The translations under genes were made by a program, and so were the position numbers. Below the pieces are notes generated by a model. It was not told the origin of the DNA and did no database searches. It saw nothing but the letters and a program-made list of their open reading frames with translations. Shown one piece after another: positions 1 through 7,490 of a stretch of DNA of 38,357 nucleotides. Source of the DNA: JAGWRI01 sp035700805 (GTDB lineage Bacteria > Gemmatimonadota > Gemmatimonadetes > Gemmatimonadales > Gemmatimonadaceae); NCBI GenBank assembly GCA_035700805.1, contig DASSOG010000019.1, positions 1-38,357 of the forward strand, given 5' to 3'. Within the stretch, counting starts at the first letter, position 1; every line of letters begins with the position of its first letter.

Positions 1-1629
1 CGGCACCTTCGGCAACCCGGGCATGATCATGATGTCCCCGGCCTTCGCGACCACAAACCCGGCCCCGGCCGACCCGTTCACCTCGTTGATGGTGATCCGG
101 AACCCCTTCGGCACGTTCAACCGCGTGGGATCATCAGTGAACGAATACTGCGTCTTCGCTATGCACACAGGCGTCTCACCCAGCCCGATGGACTCCAGAT
201 AGTCGATGGACCGCGCCGCCGCCGGCGCAAAGTCCGCCCCCTCCCCCCCATACACCTTCCGCACAATCGTATCAATCTTCTCCCGGATGGGCCGCTTCAC
301 GTCGTACAACGGCTGGTACTTCGCCCCACCCTTCTTCAGCAGCTCCAGCACGGCCCGCGCCAGGTCCTCCCCACCCTCCCCGCCCCTGGCCCACACATCC
401 GCCAGCACCACGGGCACACCCATCCCCTCCACAAACGTCTTCACGGCCTCAATCTCCGCCGGCGTGTCAGACGTGATCCGGTTGAGCGCCACCACCAGCG
501 GCAACCCGAACTGCCGCACATTGTCCATGTGATGCTTCAGGTGCGGCAACCCGGCCTTCAACGCCTCCACGTTCTCCCGCGTCAATGACTTCTTGTCCAT
601 CCCGCCCTGCATCTTCAGCGACCGGATGGTGGCCACCAGCACGGCCGCCTCAGGATTCAACCCGCCCAGCCGACACTTGATATCCAGGAACTTCTCCGCC
701 CCAAGGTCCGACCCGAACCCGGCCTCGGTCACCACCACGTCGCATAACGCCAGCGCGGACCGCGTGGCCAGGATGCTGTTGCACCCGTGCGCAATGTTCC
801 CGAAGGGCCCGCAATGCACCAGCGCCGGCCCGCCCTCCAGGGTCTGCACCAGGTTGGGACGGATGGCATCCTTCAGCAACATGGTCATCGCCCCGGCGGC
901 GTTGAGCTGCCCGGCCCGCACGGGCGCCCGCTCGGCGCCCGCGGTCGCCCCCACGATGATCCGCGCCAGCCGGTCCTGCAGGTCCTTGCGACTCGTGGCC
1001 AGCGCCAGGATAGCCATCACCTCGCTGGCCGGAATAATCACCCAGTGCTCCTCCCGCACCACGCCATTCCCCATGCCGCCCAGCCCGATCACGGTGTTCC
1101 GCAATGCGCGATCGTTCATGTCAATGGTCCGCGGCCAGGTGATGCGCCGGGGATCGAGGTTCAACGGATTGCCCTGCTGCAGCGAGTTGTCCACCAGCGC
1201 GCTCAGCAACGCATGCGCGCTCGATATGGCGTGAAAGTCCCCGTTGAAGTGCAGGTTGATGTCGTCCATGGGAATCACCTGCGAATACCCGCCCCCCGCC
1301 GCGCCTCCCTTCATCCCGAACACGGGCCCCATGCTGGGCTCGCGAATGCACAGGATGGCGTCCGACCCCACCCGCCGCAGCCCCTGCACCAGCCCGACGC
1401 TCACGGTGCTCTTGCCCTCCCCCGCCGGCGTGGGACTGATGCCGGTGACCAGCACGAGCTTGCCCTTGATGGGCCGCGTGCTCACCTCCAGCGGGATCTT
1501 GGCTTTGTACTTTCCATATTGATCAATCTCGTCAGCGTCCAACCCGATGTCCGCCGCGACGTCCACGATGGGCCGAGGCCTGGCCGCCTGCGCGATCTCG
1601 ATGTCCGAGGGAACCTTGATGCCGGTCAA
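1..1629 (-). CDS. fhs: Formate-tetrahydrofolate ligase (3' end outside window)
   Basis: This enzyme joins formate to tetrahydrofolate using ATP, giving 10-formyl-THF in the cytoplasm. The frame is open from 1629 to the left edge (543 codons). The family is about 555-560 residues, so only the last 15-20 residues are missing. The start MTGIKVPSDIEIAQAA is typical of the family. The nucleotide-binding motif TPAGEGKST, the GGAAGGGYSQV segment and the closing DIMIMPGLPKVP are all readable. The start is a TTG at 1629-1627, five bases after an AGGAG. It overlaps the fdhD stop (shared TTGA), so translation is probably coupled. It is the last gene seen in the formate dehydrogenase operon, which suggests that formate made or consumed there is exchanged with the folate C1 pool. 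The identification is secure; the direction of flux is inferred. Confidence 0.97.
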   Translation of the reverse strand, partial: MTGIKVPSDIEIAQAARPRPIVDVAADIGLDADEIDQYGKYKAKIPLEVSTRPIKGKLVLVTGISPTPAGEGKSTVSVGLVQGLRRVGSDAILCIREPSMGPVFGMKGGAAGGGYSQVIPMDDINLHFNGDFHAISSAHALLSALVDNSLQQGNPLNLDPRRITWPRTIDMNDRALRNTVIGLGGMGNGVVREEHWVIIPASEVMAILALATSRKDLQDRLARIIVGATAGAERAPVRAGQLNAAGAMTMLLKDAIRPNLVQTLEGGPALVHCGPFGNIAHGCNSILATRSALALCDVVVTEAGFGSDLGAEKFLDIKCRLGGLNPEAAVLVATIRSLKMQGGMDKKSLTRENVEALKAGLPHLKHHMDNVRQFGLPLVVALNRITSDTPAEIEAVKTFVEGMGVPVVLADVWARGGEGGEDLARAVLELLKKGGAKYQPLYDVKRPIREKIDTIVRKVYGGEGADFAPAAARSIDYLESIGLGETPVCIAKTQYSFTDDPTRLNVPKGFRITINEVNGSAGAGFVVAKAGDIMIMPGLPKVP

Positions 1630-2495
1630 CGATGCTCCTGTGTGAGGGGAGCGCGCACGCGCTCCGGGTGGGCATACACATTCGCGGTCCGGCCCCGCAG
1701 CAATCCGACAAGCGTCATCCCGCAACGCTCGGCAAGCCGCACGGCCAGACCGGTGGGACGTGAAACCGCTGCCAGCAACGGCACCCCGAACACCGCTGCC
1801 TTCTGCACCAACTCGAAGCTCGCGCGGCTGGTGACCACGAGGAATCCGGTGGACGCGTCCACCCCCCCGCGCGCCAACGCGCCCAGCACCTTGTCAAGCG
1901 CGTTGTGCCGCCCCACGTCTTCGCGCACCACGCGCAGGACGCCATCCACCGACGCCCACGCCGCGCCATGCACGGCATGCGTGGCCTGGTTGTATGGCTG
2001 CCGGGCGTCCAGCGCCCCCCCGGCCCGCCACAACGCTTCCGACTCGACCACCAGCGCCGACGTCACCTCCCGCGGCTCTCGCACGGCCTCCTCGATGGCC
2101 TCCACCCCGCACAACCCACACCCGGTGCGCCCCGCAATGGCCCGCGCCCGCTCCACCAGCCGCCCGGCCGCCGCGGCAGGGATGTCCACCGCCACTTCCA
2201 CGCCGCGGCTGTGCCGCGACACCACCACGCCGCGCACGTCCGCCGGCGTCGCGACAATTTCCTCGCTCAGCGTGAACCCGACGGCGAAATCCTCCAGGTC
2301 GGCCGGCGTCGCCATCATCACGGCATGCGTGCGCCCGGCATACACGAGCGCCACCGGCACTTCCTCGGCGACGGGCGCGGCGTCGGGCGCGGCTCCACCA
2401 TCCGTGAGCCGAACGAACGCCCGCTCCTGAACGGTCTCGCCGTAACCAAGCCCCGGCAGCGGGCCCAGCGACGCCGGCTCCCGCTCAGCCACCAT
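1626..2495 (-). CDS. fdhD: Formate dehydrogenase accessory sulfurtransferase FdhD
   Basis: FdhD passes sulfur from a cysteine desulfurase to the bis-MGD cofactor, which formate dehydrogenases need for activity. The 289-residue protein has the conserved CGLC pair (Cys126, Cys129), which carries the sulfur in the E. coli protein. It also has the family signature REDVGRHNALDKV and a C-terminal segment SRASFELVQKA. The ATG at 2495 lies inside the end of the iron-sulfur subunit gene (11-base overlap), and the stop overlaps the fhs start. Its place inside the operon fits a dedicated maturation role for the enzyme encoded upstream. The first 45 residues are less conserved, so a slightly later start is possible. 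Confidence 0.95.
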   Translation of the reverse strand: MVAEREPASLGPLPGLGYGETVQERAFVRLTDGGAAPDAAPVAEEVPVALVYAGRTHAVMMATPADLEDFAVGFTLSEEIVATPADVRGVVVSRHSRGVEVAVDIPAAAAGRLVERARAIAGRTGCGLCGVEAIEEAVREPREVTSALVVESEALWRAGGALDARQPYNQATHAVHGAAWASVDGVLRVVREDVGRHNALDKVLGALARGGVDASTGFLVVTSRASFELVQKAAVFGVPLLAAVSRPTGLAVRLAERCGMTLVGLLRGRTANVYAHPERVRAPLTQEHR

Positions 2496-3486
2496 GGCGC
2501 GCCGGACGCGGCACCTCGGCGCCCTTGGCCGCGCCTTTCACAAAGCGCCACCCGAACCGGCCCTTGATGCACAGGTTGCCCAGCGTGACGTCGTGGTCCA
2601 TGGGCGACGTGGCCTTCACGATCTCCCCATCCTGCACGTGCAGCGTCAGCGTGCACCCCACGCCGCAATAGGGACAGATGGTATCGGTCACGACCTGTTG
2701 CGCTTCGTCCCAGGTGCCCCCGGCCCGCATGTCGAATTCGGTCTTGGCCATCAACGCGCCGGTGGGACACACGGCTATGCAATTTCCGCAATAGACGCAG
2801 GCGGACTCGGGCAGCGGGGTGGCAAACTCGGTGCTGATGCGCGCGTCAAAGCCGCGCCCGGCCACGGCAATGGCAAAGGTCCCCTGATGGTCGGGGCCGC
2901 AGGCCTGCACGCACCGGTAGCACAGGATGCACTTGGCGTAGTCCCGGACGTAGAGGTCGTTGTCCACCTTCACCGGCTGCGCCACGGTGGCCGCGTAGCC
3001 ATCGGGGGGCGGCGCGTGGTGGCCCACCCCCAGCGCGTCGCGCGCGCCCGCCGCCGAGGAGGGCGCCCGCGGCCCGTACCGCTCCGGCCTGGCGCCGTAC
3101 TCCTCCAGCCAGTCGTCCATGTGGGCAGTCTGTGACACATCCACCGACGACGCCAGCAGCTCCAGGACGAGCTTGCGCGAATGCCGCACCCGCTTGGAGT
3201 TGGTGAGCACTTCCATGCCGGGCTCCACCTCGCGCGAGCAACTGGGCACGAGCACCCGCGCGCCCTTCACCTCCACCACGCAGGCTCGGCACACATTCAC
3301 GGGCTTCAAAGTCTCCAGATAGCACAACGTCGGGATCTCGATGCCCGCCGCCACGCACGCGGCCAGGATGGTGGTGCCCTGGGGCACGGTCACCTTGCTG
3401 CCGTCAATGGTCAGCTCCACCGGGTCGGCCGCCGCCTCGCGACGCCGACGGATCTGGACAAGAGGTACTGGTGCGATGCCTGTCAT
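2485..3486 (-). CDS. Formate dehydrogenase iron-sulfur subunit (detached N-terminal half of the alpha chain)
   Basis: This 333-residue protein matches the N-terminal third of NAD-dependent formate dehydrogenase alpha chains. A plant-type [2Fe-2S] domain comes first (Cys55, Cys66, Cys69, Cys83). Two ferredoxin-type [4Fe-4S] motifs follow (Cys186/189/192 with Cys240; Cys230/233/236 with Cys196). The C-terminus is the bis-MGD enzyme [4Fe-4S] domain: CPYCGVGC at 271-278, Cys306, and Lys308 in CIKG. It then stops at the point where a usual alpha chain continues into the molybdopterin domain; that remainder is encoded separately at 5360-7306. The His-Cys3 site normally found around residues 113-135 is not visible. 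The ATG overlaps the stop of the diaphorase gene by four bases. It probably relays electrons between the diaphorase and the active site. Family and clusters are clear; assembly in trans is inferred. Confidence 0.9.
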   Translation of the reverse strand: MTGIAPVPLVQIRRRREAAADPVELTIDGSKVTVPQGTTILAACVAAGIEIPTLCYLETLKPVNVCRACVVEVKGARVLVPSCSREVEPGMEVLTNSKRVRHSRKLVLELLASSVDVSQTAHMDDWLEEYGARPERYGPRAPSSAAGARDALGVGHHAPPPDGYAATVAQPVKVDNDLYVRDYAKCILCYRCVQACGPDHQGTFAIAVAGRGFDARISTEFATPLPESACVYCGNCIAVCPTGALMAKTEFDMRAGGTWDEAQQVVTDTICPYCGVGCTLTLHVQDGEIVKATSPMDHDVTLGNLCIKGRFGWRFVKGAAKGAEVPRPARHGG

Positions 3487-5360
3487 GCCCCGAACACTCC
3501 CAGCCGCTTGATGGCCGACTCAATGGCGGAATACGCGGTCTGTCCCAGCCCGCAGATGGACGCATCCTTCATGGACACCCCGACCTCATCCATCAGGTCC
3601 AGCTCCTCGCGAAGGCCGCCCAGTGTCTTGCCACGCTTGATGCGGTACAGCGCTTCCTCCTGGCGCACGGTCCCCACGCGGCAGGGCACGCACTGCCCAC
3701 AACTCTCGTCGCGGAAGAAGGCGGCTATGCGAATCAGGATATCCTCAATATCAGTGGTGTCGTCAAACGCCATGATCACGCCCGAGCCGAGCGTGGCCTC
3801 CGCGGCGCGCGCGCCCTCGAAGCTGAGCTCGATGCCCAGTTCGTCGGGCCGCACGAAGACACCGGCGGCGCCGCCGAGCAGCACGGCCTTGAGCGTGGCC
3901 CCTGCGCGCAGGCCGCCGGCCAGCGCCAGGGCCTGCTCCAGCGTGGCGCCAAAGGGCACCTCGATCACGCCAGGCGTGGCCACCGCGCCGCTCACGCAGA
4001 ACAGCTTGGTGCCGGTGGACTGCTCCGTGCCGATCTTCGCGAACGCGGCGCCGCCATCCAGGATGATGCCCGGCACGTTGGCCAGCGTCTCGACGTTGTT
4101 CACCACGGTGGGGTAGCCGAACAGCCCGGCCTGCACGGGAAAGGGCGGCTTGTTGCGCGGTTCGCCGCGATACCCCTCGATGGAATTGAAGAGCGCGGTC
4201 TCCTCGCCACAGATGTACGCGCCCGCGCCCTGCCGGATCTCGATGTCGAACGTCACCCCGCGGCCCAGGATGTCGGCGCCCAGGAAGCCCTGCTGGCGCG
4301 CCAGGTCAATTGCCTGCTGCAGGCGCGCCGTGGCCAGGGGATACTCGCCACGTATATAGATGTACCCCTGTTCGCTGCCGGTGGCATAGCCGCCGATGGC
4401 CATGGCCTCGACGATCGCGAAGGGGTCGCCCTCCATCAATACGCGATCCTTAAAGGTGCCGGGCTCCGACTCGTCGGCGTTGCAGATGAAGTAATGCGGC
4501 GTGACCGGCTGCCCCGCCACGGCCTGCCACTTGCGCCCGATGGGGAACGCGGCGCCGCCGCGTCCCATGAGCTTGCTCGCCGACACTTCCGCGATCACCG
4601 CCGAGGGCGTCATCCCCAGCGCCTTCTCCAGCGCCTCGAACCCCCCGGAAGTGGTATACGCGTCCAGGCTGGCGGGATCCACCTTGTTCACGCGCTTGAG
4701 CAGCCGCGGCTCACCAGCGGACGCCGTGAACGCGGTGTACGGAACCGCGACGGCCGCCTTGCCCTCGCCCTTCAGGACGCGCACCGCCCGCTCCACGGTC
4801 AGCCGGGCCACCTGCTCCTCCACGGGCTGCGCGCCCGACACCTGCCAGAGCGCCGCCGGCCCCTGGTCGCACATGCCCAGGCAGGGCGACCGCACCCACA
4901 CCGCCTCGGCCTCGCCAATGTGCACCTGGCTGGCGCTGGAGTCGTGCGCATGCGCCGGCCCCACCTGCTCTTCCAGCGCCGCGCACAGCGCATCGGCGCC
5001 ACTGCACTTGCACGCGATGTCGTCGCACACGTGCAGCACGCGCGGCGCGCGCGGCGTGGTGGAGAGCAGCGCGTAGAACGTCGCCACGCCCCACGCGTCG
5101 GCGGGCGGCACGTCCAGCCGCCGGCAGATGTAGCCCAGCCCGCCCTCGCTGATCCACCCGATGCCCTGCTGCAGCGCGCGGAGCGCCGGCAGCAACTGGT
5201 GCCGCCGCTCGCGCATGGCCTGGCCACCGTGCGCCACGTGAAAATCCACGGGGTTGTCACGCGGGCCGCCGTCCCACGCCGACTCCGGCGGCCCCAGGCA
5301 TGCATCCACCGCCTGGCGTTCTTCGTCGGTCGCCTCAACCTCGATGTGCTTCAGGTCCAT
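3483..5360 (-). CDS. NAD-linked formate dehydrogenase diaphorase subunit (NuoE-NuoF fusion)
   Basis: This 625-residue cytoplasmic subunit exchanges electrons with NAD(H). Residues 1-190 form a thioredoxin-like NuoE domain with [2Fe-2S] ligands Cys112, Cys117, Cys160 and Cys164. Residues about 205-625 form a NuoF domain. In it are the NADH/FMN motifs MGRGGAAFP (265-273), CNADESEPGTFKDR (from 293) and GAGAYICGEETAL (from 378), and a [4Fe-4S] site SCGQCVPC (Cys554/557/560) with Cys603. In Rhodobacter-type formate dehydrogenases these two parts are separate subunits (FdsG, FdsB); here they are fused, as in some hydrogenase and formate dehydrogenase diaphorases. The ATG shares its A with the stop of the catalytic gene (TGATG), and the 3' end overlaps the next gene by four bases. 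Confidence 0.94.
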   Translation of the reverse strand: MDLKHIEVEATDEERQAVDACLGPPESAWDGGPRDNPVDFHVAHGGQAMRERRHQLLPALRALQQGIGWISEGGLGYICRRLDVPPADAWGVATFYALLSTTPRAPRVLHVCDDIACKCSGADALCAALEEQVGPAHAHDSSASQVHIGEAEAVWVRSPCLGMCDQGPAALWQVSGAQPVEEQVARLTVERAVRVLKGEGKAAVAVPYTAFTASAGEPRLLKRVNKVDPASLDAYTTSGGFEALEKALGMTPSAVIAEVSASKLMGRGGAAFPIGRKWQAVAGQPVTPHYFICNADESEPGTFKDRVLMEGDPFAIVEAMAIGGYATGSEQGYIYIRGEYPLATARLQQAIDLARQQGFLGADILGRGVTFDIEIRQGAGAYICGEETALFNSIEGYRGEPRNKPPFPVQAGLFGYPTVVNNVETLANVPGIILDGGAAFAKIGTEQSTGTKLFCVSGAVATPGVIEVPFGATLEQALALAGGLRAGATLKAVLLGGAAGVFVRPDELGIELSFEGARAAEATLGSGVIMAFDDTTDIEDILIRIAAFFRDESCGQCVPCRVGTVRQEEALYRIKRGKTLGGLREELDLMDEVGVSMKDASICGLGQTAYSAIESAIKRLGVFGA

Positions 5361-7306
5361 CAGTCAGCCGCCTCGGCGGGTTCGCGACGCGCGCGCGCGT
5401 TCACGCGTTCCACGCGCACCGCGCAGGCCTTGAACTCGGCGGTGCCCGAGCGCTCGTCGGCCTCGTCAATGGTGAGCAGGTTGGTGGCCACTTCGTCCGG
5501 AAAGTGAAGACTCATGAACACCACGCCGGGCCGCAGGCCGGGATCAACGCGCGCCGGCGCGTCCACCGTGCCGCGCCGCGACGAGATCCGCACCGGGTCA
5601 CCGGTCGCCACGCCCAGCGCGTCGGCGTCCTCCGGGGAGATGGCCAGCGTCTCGCCGATGTGCAGGGGCGAATCGTACCCGCCCGACTGGACCCCCGTGT
5701 TGTAGGACTCCAGCCGCCGCCCCGTGGTGAGCAGCAGCGGATATTCGTCATCCGGCATCTCGACGGGGCCGGCGTGCTCCACCACGCTGAAGGGCGCGGC
5801 GCGCCCGCCGCGCGGCGTCTCCCACAGGCGCCCGTGCAGGTACTTGCTGCCCGGGTGGCCTTCGTTGGGACACGGCCACTGGATGCCGCGCAGCTCCTCC
5901 ATGCGCTTGTAGCTCATGCCGCCGCAGAACGCCGGCGCCACCTTGCGCACCTCGTTCCAGACGTCCTCCGCCGAGGGATGGCCCCAGTCGAAGCCCATCC
6001 GCCTTGCCAGCTCGCTCAGGATCCAGAGTTCGTCGCGCGTGCCCTCCGGCGGCTCCAGCGCCTTGCGCACGCGCTGGATGCGCCGCTCGCTGCTGGTGAC
6101 GCACCCGTCCGCCTCGGCCCAACTGGTCACCGTGGGCAGCACCACGTCCGCCATCTCCGCGGTCTTGGTGAGGAAGATTTCCTGCACCACCAGGTGGTCC
6201 AGGCCCTGCAGCAGCTTGCGCACGTGGTGGCCGTCGGCGTCGGACTGCGCCGGGTTCTCGCCAATCACGAAGAGCGACGTCAGCTCACCGCGCTCCATGG
6301 CGCGCAGCATCTCCGTCAGGTTCCAGCCGTACTTGGCCGGCATCTTCGTCTTCCACATCTTGTCAATGCGCGTACGCGCTTCCTCGTCCAGCACGTCCTG
6401 GAAGCCCGGCAGCTTGTTGGGAATGGCGCCCATGTCGCCGCCGCCCTGCACGTTGTTCTGCCCGCGCAGCGGGTTGCACCCGCTCCCCCAGCGGCCCACG
6501 TGCCCCGTGAGCAGCGCCAGGTTGATGAGCGCCAGCACGTTGTCCGTGGCGTTGTGGTGTTCCGTGATGCCCAGCGTCCAGCACACCATGGCCTTTTTAG
6601 CCTTTGCGTATGCGACGGCCGTTTCGCGAATCACCTGGCCGGGCACGCCCGTGACCTGCTCCGCGTACTCCAGCGTGTACGGCTCCACCGAGGCCCGGTA
6701 GGCCTCATAGCCCTCGGTGGCGTTCGCGATGAACTCCTGGTTGACCAGCCCCTCGTGGATGATCACGCGCGCCATGGCGTTGGACAGCGCCACGTCGGTG
6801 CCCACGTGGATGCCCAGCCACGTGTCCGCCCACTGGGCCGACTCGGACCGCCGCGGATCAATGACGTACAGCCGCGCCCCGTTGCGGATGCCCTTCAACA
6901 GGTGGTGGAACCAGATGGGGTGGGCATTGCGCGCGTTCGAGCCCCAGAGGAGGACGACGTCGGTGTCCTCCACTTCTTCGTAGGAGCTCGTGCCCCCGCC
7001 TGCCCCGAAAACCGTCGCCAGACCGACGACGCTAGGGGCGTGTCACGTTCGGTTGCAGCTATCGACGTTGTGCGTGCCGAAGGCTACGCGGGCCAGCTTC
7101 TGCGCCAGGAAATTCATCTCGTTGGTGCTCTTGGAACACGAGAAGATTCCCAGCGCATCGGGCCCGTGCCGCTCGATGTTGCGGCGGAAGCCCTCGACGG
7201 CAGCGTCCAGCGCTTCGTCCCAGGTGACGGCGACGAGCGCCCCGTTCTTGCGAACGAGCGGCTCCGTGAGGCGGGTGTAGGCGCGTGAAGGGGCTACTGC
7301 AGGCAT
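5360..7306 (-). CDS. Formate dehydrogenase catalytic subunit, selenocysteine-containing (UGA read through)
   Basis: This is a molybdopterin bis-MGD oxidoreductase of about 648 residues that interconverts formate and CO2. The frame is interrupted only by a TGA at 7045-7043. The context NVDSCNRT-[TGA]-HAPSVVGL matches the position where formate dehydrogenases carry Sec or Cys followed by the catalytic His, so residue 88 is called selenocysteine. The two sides are in the same frame. Downstream are WGSNARNAHPIWF, the bis-MGD region GQNNVQGGGDMG, WAEADGCVTSSERR, and a C-terminal cofactor-binding domain (TTGRRLESYNTG onward). The usual N-terminal [4Fe-4S] domain is absent; it is in the gene at 2485-3486. 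The ATG at 7306 is preferred because RLTEPLVRKNG follows directly, with a GGAGG 12 bases upstream; an in-frame ATG at 7363 is less likely. Without Sec decoding it would be miscalled as two ORFs. Confidence 0.92.
7002..7045 (-). promoter_or_regulatory. Selenocysteine UGA codon with bacterial SECIS hairpin
   Basis: The TGA (7045-7043) is followed on the minus strand by a stem-loop. The lower stem pairs GCCCC (7039-7035) with GGGGC (7006-7002). The upper stem pairs CGTCG plus a closing C (7031-7027, 7025) with G plus CGACG (7018-7013). A single bulged U lies at 7026 and the apical loop is GGTCTG (7024-7019). Exactly 18 bases separate the TGA and GGTCTG. From memory, the E. coli fdhF SECIS has the same GGUCUG motif at the same spacing and also a bulged U. 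The hairpin would bind SelB. Pairing was done by eye. Confidence 0.88.
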
Positions 7307-7333
7307 GGGGGCGTGATCCCTCCGTGATGGAGT

Positions 7334-7348
7334 GTCCGACCGTCGGAC
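7334..7348. promoter_or_regulatory. Palindrome upstream of the formate dehydrogenase operon (candidate operator)
   Basis: GTCCGAC-C-GTCGGAC is a perfect 7-bp inverted repeat around one base. It ends 28 bp before the proposed start codon of the catalytic subunit. It lies in the 184-bp gap that should hold the operon promoter. No convincing -35/-10 pair could be read in this GC-rich gap, so a regulator site is a guess; it could also fold as a hairpin in the leader RNA. Confidence 0.4.
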
Positions 7349-7490
7349 CGCCCGGCAACCCACCGCCCGAACGGCCCTGCGCTACGCCCCCAAGGTTGGC
7401 GCACGGACCTGCGGCCTGCAAGTCATCGGAACCGCGCAAATTTCGCACCGTGCCGCCACCGCCGCCGCCACCAGCCCGCGCCTCACGCCA

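Noticed and set aside
787..2430. Long plus-strand frame (547 codons)
   Set aside because: It is antisense to fhs and fdhD, which have clear family motifs. Its translation is Pro/Arg/His-rich without domains, as expected from high GC.
3471..5507. Plus-strand frame of 678 codons
   Set aside because: It is antisense to the diaphorase gene and has no recognisable motifs. Long antisense frames recur throughout this GC-rich window (also 5300-7288, 7332-9146, 12377-14317, 13899-16484 and 31363-33912).
7043..7045. TGA in the formate dehydrogenase gene as a nonsense mutation or sequencing error
   Set aside because: It falls exactly at the Sec/Cys position, the frame continues with full conservation, and a SECIS-like hairpin with correct spacing follows.
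7410..7470. Sigma-54 promoter for the formate dehydrogenase operon
   Set aside because: A GGCACG and a TTTGC occur on the minus strand, but the GG-to-GC spacing is about five bases too long.
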